Assembly: GCA_046095485.1 (NCBI GenBank)
Contig: JBJTJN010000059.1
Span: forward strand, 13,480 to 77,479
Direction of reading: 5' to 3'
Length of the DNA stretch: 64,000 nt
Source of the DNA: SYFI01 sp046095485
GTDB lineage: Bacteria > Actinomycetota > Thermoleophilia > Miltoncostaeales > Miltoncostaeaceae
Made by a program: the position numbers and the translations under genes. Shown in pieces: positions 15,354-23,758 of the stretch (the stretch's first letter is position 1; each line of letters opens with the position of its first letter). Below the pieces are notes generated by a model. It was not told the DNA's origin. It saw nothing but the letters and a program-made list of their open reading frames with translations, and ran no database searches.

Positions 15354-16180
15354 TGGCTGCCGACTCCTCACCAATGCGCCTGGGAGGCATGGCGCTGGCC
15401 AATGGCCTCATGGTGCACGGGCCAAGCCAGTGGGCGGCGGCCGTGGTGGACGACGAGGGCCGCACCCTGGTGGCGTCGGGTCCGCGGCCGCGGCTGTCGG
15501 TGGGCCCCCTCGGGCGCATCCCCCTCGCCCGCGGCGTGGTGCGCATGGCGGAGATGCTCATGGTGGTGCCGGCCGTGCGCACGGGCATGCCCGAGGCGCG
15601 CCTGGCGATGGAGGACGCCCCCATGGCGCCGGTGATGGCCGGGTCGATGGCCGCCACCGCGGCGTCGCGCAGGCTGATCCGGTCGGGCCTGGCCCAGGAG
15701 GCCGCGGCCGCCGTGCTGGGCCTGGCGCCGTCGCTTCTCATGATGCGGGTGTCCGACGCATCGGCGTGGCACGCGGTGGAGCACAAGAGCATCGCGGCGT
15801 ATGAGCGCGGTGGCGAGGCGGGCATTGCCGACAACGCCGCCGAGCCCAAGGAGCACATGCGGTGCGGCAGCAACCTGGTGCTGCCGCTGGTGATCGCCAC
15901 CGCAGCGGGCAACCTGCTGGCACGCCGGCTGCCATCGCGCCGCACCCGCCTGCTGGGCCGCGCCGTGGCCATGGCGGCCGGCATCGGCGCCGCGGTGGAG
16001 GCCTTCGCGTTCGCCGAGCGCAACCCTCGCCACCCGGTATCGCGCGCGGTGCACTGGAGCGGTCATGCGATTCAGGCCGGGTTCGTCACCCGCGAGCCCG
16101 ACGAGCAGCAGCTGGCGGTGGGACGGGCGGCGATGGAGGAGATCCTGCGCGCCGAGAGGGCCGTGGGGGCCGGGGCATGA
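15353..16180 (+). CDS. DUF1385 family membrane protein
   Basis: A 275-residue DUF1385 protein of unknown biochemical function. Signatures are GGMALANGLMVHGPSQWA near the N-terminus (the family GGQAVMEGVMMRGP block), WHAVEHKSIAAYERG, and HMRCGSNLVLPLVIATAAG. Two or three hydrophobic segments (around 95-120, 180-195 and 205-225) suggest membrane association. The ATG overlaps the upstream stop, and its own stop overlaps the ycnI-like ATG (ATGA). The His/Glu/Cys pattern in EHK and RCG is conserved in the family and may bind metal; that is inference. Confidence 0.8.
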   Translation: MAADSSPMRLGGMALANGLMVHGPSQWAAAVVDDEGRTLVASGPRPRLSVGPLGRIPLARGVVRMAEMLMVVPAVRTGMPEARLAMEDAPMAPVMAGSMAATAASRRLIRSGLAQEAAAAVLGLAPSLLMMRVSDASAWHAVEHKSIAAYERGGEAGIADNAAEPKEHMRCGSNLVLPLVIATAAGNLLARRLPSRRTRLLGRAVAMAAGIGAAVEAFAFAERNPRHPVSRAVHWSGHAIQAGFVTREPDEQQLAVGRAAMEEILRAERAVGAGA

Positions 16181-16953
16181 CCACCACCCGCACAGGACCG
16201 CGCGCCATGCAGAGTGCTGCCGATCACGTCTGCATGGCGCAGCACCCCTGCCCGGCGCATCGGTCCGTGGGCCGCAGCGCGCGGCGCCCGCGCCCGGGGC
16301 GCCGGTCGGTCAGCCGCATCGCCGCGACCCTTGCAGCAGGCGCGGCGCTGGTGGGCGCGGGCGCGGCGCACGCACACATCAGCGTGCACCCCGACACCGC
16401 GGTGCTGCGGGAGTCGACCGAGTTCACGATCCGGGTGCCCGCCGAGGGCGGGCTCACCACCAACCGGGTGCGCGTGATGTTCCCCCCGCAGGTAACCGTG
16501 TACGCCGTTGCAGACGCCCCGGGCTGGACCACGCGAATCCTCCGCAGTCGCGACGGCCGCCTGCGCGCCGCGGAGTGGACCGGCGGGCTCATCCCGCCCG
16601 ACCAGTACGCATCGTTCACGGTGCTGGGAACGCCCTTCGAGGAGGGCACGAGTGTGTGGAAGTCGGAGCAGGGACTCACCAACGGGCAGGTGAAGGCCTG
16701 GGCCGGCCCGCCTGAGGTCGACGGCCAGGAGGCACCCGAGACCGGCCCCGGCAAGCCCGGGCCCGCCGCGGCCGTGGTGATCTCGGCCGAGCCCGCCGCG
16801 GTGGCCGGGGGTGGTGGCGACACCGGCACGCTGTGGGCGGCCATCATCGGCATCGCCCTCGGCGCACTGGCGCTGGTGGGCGTGGGGATGGTGTGGGCAT
16901 CACGCCCGGCCACGCTGCCGCCCGACGGCCCCGACGACGCCCCGGGGCGATGA
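16177..16953 (+). CDS. YcnI-like (DUF1775) copper-binding membrane-anchored protein
   Basis: A 258-residue exported protein of the YcnI/DUF1775 family. The hydrophobic signal segment (AATLAAGAALVGAGAAHA) is followed by mature HISVHPDTAVLRESTEF. The exposed N-terminal His fits the Cu(II) site described for YcnI. A beta-sandwich domain follows (GLTTNRVRVMFPPQVTVYAV, WTGGLIPPDQYASFTV), and a C-terminal membrane helix (AAIIGIALGALALVGVGMVW) anchors it. From ATG 16177 the N-region is about 47 residues long, which is odd; a GTG start just before RIAATLAAG would give a normal signal peptide. In other genomes YcnI sits beside CopCD; here copCD is 14 kb away. Confidence 0.8.
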   Translation: MTTTRTGPRAMQSAADHVCMAQHPCPAHRSVGRSARRPRPGRRSVSRIAATLAAGAALVGAGAAHAHISVHPDTAVLRESTEFTIRVPAEGGLTTNRVRVMFPPQVTVYAVADAPGWTTRILRSRDGRLRAAEWTGGLIPPDQYASFTVLGTPFEEGTSVWKSEQGLTNGQVKAWAGPPEVDGQEAPETGPGKPGPAAAVVISAEPAAVAGGGGDTGTLWAAIIGIALGALALVGVGMVWASRPATLPPDGPDDAPGR

Positions 16954-18056
16954 CCAGCACCGCACGCCGCACGCGCCTTGCGCCGAGCACGTTCCAGCTG
17001 CCGGTGGATCGCATGCGCGACGGCTACTACAGCGACGCCTACTTCACGTTCACGCGCGACGTGCTCGAGGGCGACGATCACCACCCGCGCGTGCTGATGC
17101 AGGTGTTCCAGCGCGAGCAGGCCGTGCTCGGCGGCGTGGACGAGGCACTGGCGATCCTCGCGCTGTGCTCGGGGCGCCGCGTGGGGGATGACTGGGTGGA
17201 CGGCCATGCGGACATCACGGCCATGGCGCTGCACGACGGCGATGAGATCGCCCCCTGGGAGACCGTGCTGTCGATCGAGGGCGACTACTCGCTGTTCGCC
17301 CACCTCGAGACCCTCATACTGGGCGCGCTCGGTCGCCGCACCCTGATCAGCCGCAACGTGCGCGCCGTGGTGGAGGCCGCGCGCGGCAAGCCGATCCTGT
17401 ACTTCCCCGCGCGCTTCGACCACTGGCAGGTGCAGACCGGCGACGGCTGGGCCGCGCACGTGGCCGGCGCGATCGGCGTGAGCACCGACGCCCAGGCGTC
17501 ATGGTGGGGCGGGCGCGGCATGGGCACCGTGCCCCACGGGCTCATCGCCGCCTACGGCGGTGACACCGTGCTGGCCGCCCGCAAGTTCGCCGAGCGCTTC
17601 GCCGGCGAGCTCAACGTGATCGTGCTCGTGGACTTCGAGAACGACTCCGTGCGCACGGCGCTGGAGGTGGCCGACGCCCTGGGGGACGACCTCTGGGGGG
17701 TGAGGCTGGACACCTCGAGCACCATGGTGGACCGCAGCCTCTGGCAGGAGATGGGCCGGTTCGACCCCACGGGCGTGGGCCCGGAGCTCGTGCTGAAGGT
17801 GCGCGAGGCCCTCGATCACGCGGGGCACGGCAAGGTGCGCATCGTGGCCTCGGGTGGGTTCGACGCCGAGAAGATCGACGCCTTCGAGCGGGCCGGCGTG
17901 CCCGTGGACGCCTACGGGGTGGGATCGAGCCTGCTGCTGGGCAGCAACGACTTCACGGCCGACGTGGTGCGGGTGGACGGCCGCCCGTGCGCCAAGGTGG
18001 GCCGCGCCGAGACGCCCAACCCGCGGCTCGACCCCGTGGATTTGTCGGTCCGCTGA
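16950..18056 (+). CDS. pncB: Nicotinate phosphoribosyltransferase-like protein
   Basis: A 368-residue enzyme of the nicotinate/quinolinate phosphoribosyltransferase fold. The N-terminal FQLPVDRMRDGYYSDAYFTF contains the YxSD-type segment of PncB proteins. IVLVDFENDSVRTALEVAD, GVRLDTSSTMVD and IVASGGFDAEKIDAFER followed by GVGSSLL form the barrel strands that bind the phosphoribosyl group. The likely reaction is nicotinate plus PRPP to nicotinate mononucleotide in NAD salvage. A nicotinamide-specific or divergent activity is possible. The ATG overlaps the ycnI stop (ATGA). Confidence 0.82.
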   Translation: MTSTARRTRLAPSTFQLPVDRMRDGYYSDAYFTFTRDVLEGDDHHPRVLMQVFQREQAVLGGVDEALAILALCSGRRVGDDWVDGHADITAMALHDGDEIAPWETVLSIEGDYSLFAHLETLILGALGRRTLISRNVRAVVEAARGKPILYFPARFDHWQVQTGDGWAAHVAGAIGVSTDAQASWWGGRGMGTVPHGLIAAYGGDTVLAARKFAERFAGELNVIVLVDFENDSVRTALEVADALGDDLWGVRLDTSSTMVDRSLWQEMGRFDPTGVGPELVLKVREALDHAGHGKVRIVASGGFDAEKIDAFERAGVPVDAYGVGSSLLLGSNDFTADVVRVDGRPCAKVGRAETPNPRLDPVDLSVR

Positions 18057-18062
18057 CTCCAG

Positions 18063-18068
18063 TACCCT
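18063..18068 (+). promoter_or_regulatory. -10 hexamer TACCCT for the epimerase gene (leaderless)
   Basis: TACCCT ends 8 nt before the ATG at 18077 and there is no Shine-Dalgarno. This supports the short start over the in-frame upstream ATG at 17987, which lies inside the pncB-like gene. Confidence 0.5.
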
Positions 18069-18076
18069 CCGCGGGG

Positions 18077-18481
18077 ATGCACCTGGGACTCATCCACCAC
18101 GTGGGGTACGTGGTCGCCGACCTCGACGCGGAGATCCCGGCCTACCGGGACCTGCTCGGCATGCCGGTGGGCGTGCGCGAGGTGATGCCCGAGCAGGGCG
18201 TGGAGGCCGTGATGCTGGGGTCGGGCCCCTCATACGTGGAGCTCATCGCCCCGGTGACGGAGGACACCGGCGTGGCCCGGTTCCTAGCCAAGAAGGGCCC
18301 GGGCATGCATCATGTGGCATTCGCCGTTCCCCATCTGCAGTCCACGCTGCAAGAACTGGCAGATGAGGGCGTCGAATTGATTGACACCGCGCCCCGGCGC
18401 GGGCTCGGAGGACACCTGGTGGCCTTCCTGCATCCCCGGTCGACGGGCGGGGTACTCACCGAACTCGTCGAAGACCATTGA
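18077..18481 (+). CDS. mce: VOC-family protein, probable methylmalonyl-CoA epimerase
   Basis: A 134-residue glyoxalase/VOC metalloprotein. Metal ligands expected for methylmalonyl-CoA epimerase are visible: His in LIHHVGYVVADLD, His in GMHHVAFAV and Glu in GGVLTELVEDH. YVELIAPVTEDTGVARFLAKKG also matches the family. It would interconvert (R)- and (S)-methylmalonyl-CoA in propionate or branched-chain metabolism. No mutase subunit gene is nearby, so another VOC activity is possible. The start was chosen from the leaderless promoter spacing. Confidence 0.78.
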   Translation: MHLGLIHHVGYVVADLDAEIPAYRDLLGMPVGVREVMPEQGVEAVMLGSGPSYVELIAPVTEDTGVARFLAKKGPGMHHVAFAVPHLQSTLQELADEGVELIDTAPRRGLGGHLVAFLHPRSTGGVLTELVEDH

Positions 18482-18513
18482 TCGCTGTGAACACCACGTC
18501 GGAGGCCTGACGC

Positions 18514-20154
18514 GTGAAGATCCGTTACATCGAGCCGAAGCCCCGGGGGGCCACGATCTACGAGATCGCCAACCTCCCCAAGCTGGGCCTGCCCCTGCTC
18601 GCGGCGATCGCGCGCAACACCTACGACGACATGGACCAGCACATCTACTGCGAGCTGATCCGCGGCGTGGAGGTGGACTGGGACGACGTGCTCACCAGTG
18701 ACCTGGTGTGCATCTCCACCACCACCAACACCACGCTCGAGGGCTACCGCTACGCCGACCGCTGCCGCGCCGCGGGAATCCCCGTGCTGTTCGGCGGCTC
18801 GCACGTCACCTTCATGTCGCACGAGGCCCTGCAGCACGCCGACTACGTGATCCGCCGCGAGGGCCACGTGGGCTTCGCGCAGTTCATGGAGTGGTTCCGG
18901 GGCGACAAGGACCCGGCCGGCCTGCACGAGATCATGGGCCTGTCGTTCATCGAGAACGGCACCCAGGTGGACAACCCCGAGGCCCCCATGGCGTCGGGCG
19001 AGGACCTCGACAACCTGCCGTTCCCGGCGCTCGACCTGCTCGAGGGCCACGAGCGCATGGTCACCCACCCGATCATGATGAAGTGGGGCTGCCCCTACGA
19101 CTGCTCGTTCTGCAGCGTGATCAAGATGTTCGGCCGCAAGCTGCGCACGCGCTCGGTGGAGAACATGATGGAGGAGCTGCGCGGGGTCAACCCTGAGCGC
19201 GTCTTCTTCTACGACGACATCTTCATCGTCGACAAGAAGCAGGCGAAGTCGCTCTTCCGCGCGATGATCGACGAGGGCATCACGCCCCAGTGGACCGCGC
19301 AGATCCGCGCCGACTCCATCTACAAGAGCAAGCAGACCCTCGAGCCCGACCACGAGCTGCTCTCGCTCATGCGCGACTCCGGTTGCTACATGGTGTACAT
19401 CGGCTTCGAGAGCATCACGCAGGAGGGCCTGGACGCCTATAACAAGAAGCAGACGGTCGAGCACATCACCACCTCGATCAAGCTGCTCCACGACTACGGC
19501 ATCCGCGTGCACGGGATGTTCGTGGTGGGCGCCGACACCGACACGCCCGAGACCGTGCGCGCCACGGTGGACTTCGCCATCGAGCACGGCGTGGACACCC
19601 TGCAGATGATGATGCTCACCACCCTGCCGGGCACGGCGTTCGACGCCCAGATGCGGGCCGAGGGCCGGGTGCTCACCGACGACTACTCGCTGTACGACGG
19701 GCACCACTGCATCATCCAGCCCAAGCTCATGACGCCCTACCAGCTCCAGATGGAGACCTGGAAGAACATGCTGCGCTTCTACTCCAAGAAGACGCCGTGG
19801 GAGCTGGGCAAGAAAGAGATCCGGGCCAACCTGTGGCAGTTCCTGCGCCTCCTCACCGAGGTGAAGTTCATGAAGAACCTGCCCAAGGCCGTGCGCCTGT
19901 GGCTCACCAACCGCCCGTCGGAGAGCTTCAAGCTCATCCGCACCACCATCTCGCGTCGCGGCATGCGCACGATCTACGAGACCTTGGGCGTGGCGATCTT
20001 CCGTGCCTACGGCCGCAAGCAGCTGCTGAAGTTCACCGACCAGCCCGAGTCGATGGTGCACCTCGACGAGATCCGCCGCCTGCCGGCGTGGACCCCTCCG
20101 GCGGAGTCCGAGCCGCAGGGCCAGGAGTCTCCGTCGCTCAAGGTGCTTTCGTGA
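18514..20154 (+). CDS. B12-binding domain radical SAM protein
   Basis: A 546-residue protein. Residues about 1-140 form a cobalamin-binding Rossmann-like domain (LVCISTTTNTTLEGYRYAD, IPVLFGGSHVTF). Residues about 185-400 are a radical SAM barrel with the 4Fe-4S motif in KWGCPYDCSFCSVIK (C-x3-C-x2-C) and a YIGFESITQEGL block. The C-terminal 130 residues are basic and helical. The family carries out methylations or ring rearrangements on lipids, tetrapyrroles and natural products; the substrate here is unknown. CGGAGG precedes the GTG at 18514. The stop overlaps the next small gene (GTGA). Confidence 0.85.
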   Translation: MKIRYIEPKPRGATIYEIANLPKLGLPLLAAIARNTYDDMDQHIYCELIRGVEVDWDDVLTSDLVCISTTTNTTLEGYRYADRCRAAGIPVLFGGSHVTFMSHEALQHADYVIRREGHVGFAQFMEWFRGDKDPAGLHEIMGLSFIENGTQVDNPEAPMASGEDLDNLPFPALDLLEGHERMVTHPIMMKWGCPYDCSFCSVIKMFGRKLRTRSVENMMEELRGVNPERVFFYDDIFIVDKKQAKSLFRAMIDEGITPQWTAQIRADSIYKSKQTLEPDHELLSLMRDSGCYMVYIGFESITQEGLDAYNKKQTVEHITTSIKLLHDYGIRVHGMFVVGADTDTPETVRATVDFAIEHGVDTLQMMMLTTLPGTAFDAQMRAEGRVLTDDYSLYDGHHCIIQPKLMTPYQLQMETWKNMLRFYSKKTPWELGKKEIRANLWQFLRLLTEVKFMKNLPKAVRLWLTNRPSESFKLIRTTISRRGMRTIYETLGVAIFRAYGRKQLLKFTDQPESMVHLDEIRRLPAWTPPAESEPQGQESPSLKVLS

Positions 20155-20369
20155 GCCGACGCATCGAGCTGGGCCTCGAGGGCGGTGGCGTGCTCCTCCT
20201 CACGGTTGAGGATGACTCCGTCGCCGCCCTCCGGGGCGCTCTCGGCGGCGATGGGTTCCACGAGGTGGCGTCCGAGGAGGGCGACAACGCCATCGACCTC
20301 GGCAAGGTGACGTACATGCGGGTGCTGCCGGGCGACGCCAACGGCCGCATCGGGTTCGGCGGGGCCTGA
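20151..20369 (+). CDS. Small hypothetical protein between radical SAM and ychF genes
   Basis: A 72-residue protein that I do not recognise. It is rich in Gly and Asp, with beta-like segments (ELGLEGGGVLLLTVEDD, KVTYMRVLPGD). The GTG overlaps the radical SAM stop (GTGA), and the ychF start follows one base after its own stop. This suggests translational coupling and supports it as a real gene. Confidence 0.6.
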   Translation: MSRRIELGLEGGGVLLLTVEDDSVAALRGALGGDGFHEVASEEGDNAIDLGKVTYMRVLPGDANGRIGFGGA

Positions 20370-20370
20370 T

Positions 20371-21450
20371 CTGCAACTCGGGCTCGTAGGCCTCACCAAC
20401 TCCGGCAAGACCGCTCTCTTCAACCTCGTCACCGGGGGCGAGGCGGAGGTCGCGCCCTACCCCTTCACCACGCGCGATCCCAACGTGGGGGTGGCGAGCG
20501 TTCCCGACCCGCGCATCGACGCCATCGCCGACGTGCAGGACATCCCCAACCGCGTGCAGGCGCAGGTTGAGGTGGTGGACATCGCGGGGCTCAGCGAGGG
20601 CGCGGGCCAGGGCGAGGGCCTGGGCGGCGCGGCGCTTGGCCGCATCCGCGAGCTCGAGGCCACGGTGCACGTGCTTCGCGGGTTCGCCAACGCCGAGGTG
20701 CCCCACCCGCTCGAGCGCGAGGTGGACCCCCTGGCCGACGCCAAGGCCGTGGACGAGGAGCTCATCCTCGCCGACGCCGGCCAGGTGGAGCGCCGCATGG
20801 AGAAGGTGCAGAAGGGCGTGCGCGCCGGCGATGCCGACGCCAAGGCCGAGGCCGCTGCGCTCGATGCCATTACCGCCCAGCTCGGGGCCGGCCTGCCCGT
20901 GCGCACCATGGCCGACGACGACGCCAGCGCCGTGGGCAGGGCCATGGGGCTGCTCACCGCCAAGCCCGTGCTCTACCTGGTGAACACCGACGACCCGGGC
21001 GAGCCGCCCGCCGACGTGGCGGCCTACGCCGCCGAGCAGGGCGCGCAGGCGCTGGCGCTGCCGGTGGGCGTGGAACTCGAGCTGGCCGAGATGGACCCGG
21101 CCGAGGCCGCGGAGTTCGCCGAGGAGATGGGCCTGGGCACCACCCGCGGCGCCGATGCGGTGATCCAGGCCGGCTACCGCCTGCTCGACCTCATCACCTT
21201 CTTCACCGGATCCGGGCCGCCCGAGGCCCGCGCCTGGCCGATCCCCCGTGGCACCCCGGCCGACAAGGCCGCCGGGAAGATCCACAGCGACATGGAGCGC
21301 GGCTTCATCCGGGCCGAGGTGGTGCCCTGGGACAAGCTGGTGGAGTGCGGATCGTTCGCCAAGGCGCGCGAGGTGGCCCTGGCGCGCATGGAGGGCAAGG
21401 ACTACGTCGTGCAGGAAGGCGACGTCATGCAGATCCGCTTCAACGTCTGA
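20371..21450 (+). CDS. ychF: Ribosome-binding ATPase YchF, apparent CTG start
   Basis: A 359-residue Obg-family P-loop NTPase of the YchF/OLA1 type, known to bind ATP and associate with ribosomes. The P-loop GLTNSGKTALFN is at the very N-terminus. TTRDPNVGVASVPDPRID follows, VDIAGLSEGAGQGEGLGG is the G3 region, and YLVNTDDP replaces the GTP-type NKxD. The C-terminal TGS domain (ITFFTGSGPPEARAW, DYVVQEGDVMQIRFNV) is complete. The reading frame upstream of the P-loop contains no ATG, GTG or TTG. The only plausible start is CTG 20371, preceded by GGCGGGG, which gives the normal family length (about 363). Confidence 0.92.
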   Translation: MQLGLVGLTNSGKTALFNLVTGGEAEVAPYPFTTRDPNVGVASVPDPRIDAIADVQDIPNRVQAQVEVVDIAGLSEGAGQGEGLGGAALGRIRELEATVHVLRGFANAEVPHPLEREVDPLADAKAVDEELILADAGQVERRMEKVQKGVRAGDADAKAEAAALDAITAQLGAGLPVRTMADDDASAVGRAMGLLTAKPVLYLVNTDDPGEPPADVAAYAAEQGAQALALPVGVELELAEMDPAEAAEFAEEMGLGTTRGADAVIQAGYRLLDLITFFTGSGPPEARAWPIPRGTPADKAAGKIHSDMERGFIRAEVVPWDKLVECGSFAKAREVALARMEGKDYVVQEGDVMQIRFNV

Positions 21451-21497
21451 TCCGCCGGGATCTGCCGCCGAGCACTGAGGTGCCAGGACTGCACATG

Positions 21498-21538
21498 ACG
21501 TGACCAGTCATCGCCGTGCACGCGAGTCACGGTCACGT
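21498..21538. repeat. Inverted repeat upstream of the secreted repeat protein gene
   Basis: ACGTGACC (21498-21505) and GGTCACGT (21531-21538) form a perfect 8-bp inverted repeat with a 25-nt spacer. It lies in the 145-bp gap after ychF, 58 nt before the next start. It may be an operator or a weak hairpin. Confidence 0.4.
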
Positions 21539-21595
21539 GTGCAAGACTCAATCAGCGGATTACCTCCCCGCGCCACCCCTGAGGCTAGGAACCCC

Positions 21596-23758
21596 ATGGC
21601 CCGCCGCGTTGTCCTGCTCATCGCCGCATTCATCCTCCTCACCCCCGTGCTGGCGGCGAACAGCGCCCAGGCCGCGGGCGCGGGGGCGTCGTTCTTCGGC
21701 ACCTCGGTATCGCAGGGCGACTCGCTGTCGACGGTCGACATGGGAAATAACCTGAAGCTGAGGAACGTCAGCGTCTCATCGGTGACGGGTGGCGGGGGCG
21801 CCTCGACCTCGACCATCTCGGCAACCGGGTCGCTGTACATCGGCAGCGACACCAGCCCCCTGTCGGTGTCGGTGTCGTATTCCAACACCACGACGCGATC
21901 CATGAACGTGACCACGACCACCGGCGACTGGTCGATCAGGATCGCGAGGAATAGCGCGGGCAGTGGCTATGCGCCGCTCTCGGGCTCCGGCGTCAACCTC
22001 AATGGGCTGAGCGGCAGGCTGGCGGGATCGCTCACCAACGGCTCGGTATCGAGCGGATCGCTGGATACGTCGCTCACCATCACGGGCGTCAGCTACGGCG
22101 GCGCGACGTACAGCGGGACGGCAGCGGTGTCGTCAACCGGCATCCAGGCAACTGTGGCCGTCGACGATCTCACTGTGAACGGAAAGTCGGTGGGCTCGCT
22201 GAACATCACGGCGTCGAGCACGACCAGCACCACGTCTGCGTCCGTGACGTTCGGCACCTCAGGTACCACGGTCAATGCGGCGCTTTCCTACACCGACAGC
22301 AAGAACTGGTCCGTTAGCCTCGCGAGGAATGGGGCCGTGGGCCCTGCTGCGGCATCCGGCGCACCCATCAACTTCAACAATGTCAGCGGCACGATCGCCA
22401 AGACGAAGGGCGCCGTGAGCACGGCCCTGAGCGTCACCGGCGTCACCGTCGGCAGCGCGACGTTCGACGCCACGCTCACTGCCTCATCCGCCGGCCTCGT
22501 CGCATCAGCCAGCGTGGACGACCTGACGCTGGCGAGCGGCTACACCATCCAGAACGCGTCAATCACGGTGTCCACCGCGTCGAACACGGCATCCATCTCG
22601 GGCGCACTCGTGGCGAATCCGACGACGGTGGACGTGAGCGCCTCGTACACGGACACGAACGACTGGTCCATCTCGATCGCCGCCAACAGCGCAGGCGCGG
22701 GCTACGCGGCGCCAAACAGCACGACGCTTGACATCAACGACATCAGCGGCGCCATCAACGACGTCAGCGGCAACATCAGCTCGGCACTGACGGCGTCGGG
22801 CGTCGCGCTCGGTGATGGCACGTTCGACCTGGTCGCCACGTTCAATGCCGACGGCACGTTCACGGCCAGTGCGTCGGGCCAGAGCCTGACGATCGGCGGA
22901 ATGCTGCTGAACTCCGCCGCCATCACCCTGTCGACGGCCACGCCCGAGGCCGACATCACCGCCGACTTCACCACGGATGCCGGCACATTCTCGTTCGACA
23001 TCGGCGCGACGGCGCTGAGCGGTGGTGGATACAGCCTGCACATCGCCGGGTCTGCGGCCGACCTCGCCGTGAGCAGCACGTCGTCCAAGTTCGCCATTCA
23101 GTCGTTCGGCTTCGACACCACCGTTGACGTTCCGGCCACGGGCTGCACGTCGTGGGATGCCGCCGTCAATGGCTCGCTCCTGATGCGGGGGGACACCTTC
23201 ACGCTGAACGACGCCGAGATCGCCTTCTCGTGCAACACGCTCACGAAGTTCGTGTTCTCCATCACCCTGAGCCACAAGACCAGCGACGTCGCGATGAAGA
23301 GCGTGACGCTCACGATCAGCTGGCTGACCTACGTCTCGGGCGTGCCCACCCCGTACACGCCCACCTTCGGCACGAAGAGCCAGTACACCAGCAAGGCTCC
23401 CTACTCCGGCACCGCCATCAAGTACTACTCGGGCTTCTTCGGGACGGCGGACTTCAGCTACCTCTACTACTTCCAGAAGGGTTCCTTCAACAAGCACATC
23501 ACGTTCGGGCTGGGTTTCACGGTAGGCGTGTACCAGCAGATGGTGAAGACCGGCGTGGCCGTGAACCCCACGTACTCAGCCGGTGCCTGGGATGTCGAGA
23601 TCGGGGCAATGGGGTACTTCGATGCCGACGAGCGCATCAACGGCGACATCATCTGCGATCTCAACGTGGCACCGAGCAACGACTTCGTGTGCAGCGGCAG
23701 AATGTACGTGAACCCGTCCACCGCTGGCTCCTACCACGAGTCGATGAAGAACATCTGA
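21596..23758 (+). CDS. Large secreted Ser/Thr/Gly-rich beta-repeat protein
   Basis: A 720-residue protein with a clear signal peptide (RRVVLLIAAFILLTPVLA, cleaved near ANSAQAAG). The body consists of three to four degenerate repeats of about 115-135 residues. Each repeat carries a (S/T)YTD-x-(K/N)(D/N)WS(V/I)S(L/I)A segment (near residues 230 and 345; a looser version near 120). A G(V/A)xxGxxTFDxxxT segment and an ITVST-type strand follow. The last 200 residues differ and are aromatic (IKYYSGFFGTADFSYLYYF), with four or more Cys. It has no LPxTG motif or membrane anchor, and composition is richer in Ser/Thr and A/T than neighbouring genes. I do not recognise a family; a surface or matrix beta-solenoid/sandwich protein is likely. 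It is followed directly by a PstS-like gene. Confidence 0.7.
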   Translation: MARRVVLLIAAFILLTPVLAANSAQAAGAGASFFGTSVSQGDSLSTVDMGNNLKLRNVSVSSVTGGGGASTSTISATGSLYIGSDTSPLSVSVSYSNTTTRSMNVTTTTGDWSIRIARNSAGSGYAPLSGSGVNLNGLSGRLAGSLTNGSVSSGSLDTSLTITGVSYGGATYSGTAAVSSTGIQATVAVDDLTVNGKSVGSLNITASSTTSTTSASVTFGTSGTTVNAALSYTDSKNWSVSLARNGAVGPAAASGAPINFNNVSGTIAKTKGAVSTALSVTGVTVGSATFDATLTASSAGLVASASVDDLTLASGYTIQNASITVSTASNTASISGALVANPTTVDVSASYTDTNDWSISIAANSAGAGYAAPNSTTLDINDISGAINDVSGNISSALTASGVALGDGTFDLVATFNADGTFTASASGQSLTIGGMLLNSAAITLSTATPEADITADFTTDAGTFSFDIGATALSGGGYSLHIAGSAADLAVSSTSSKFAIQSFGFDTTVDVPATGCTSWDAAVNGSLLMRGDTFTLNDAEIAFSCNTLTKFVFSITLSHKTSDVAMKSVTLTISWLTYVSGVPTPYTPTFGTKSQYTSKAPYSGTAIKYYSGFFGTADFSYLYYFQKGSFNKHITFGLGFTVGVYQQMVKTGVAVNPTYSAGAWDVEIGAMGYFDADERINGDIICDLNVAPSNDFVCSGRMYVNPSTAGSYHESMKNI

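Noticed and set aside
18310..20061. 583-codon - strand frame opposite the radical SAM gene
   Set aside because: Val/His/Glu/Leu-rich composition typical of the antisense frame of a high-GC gene; no Shine-Dalgarno or domain.
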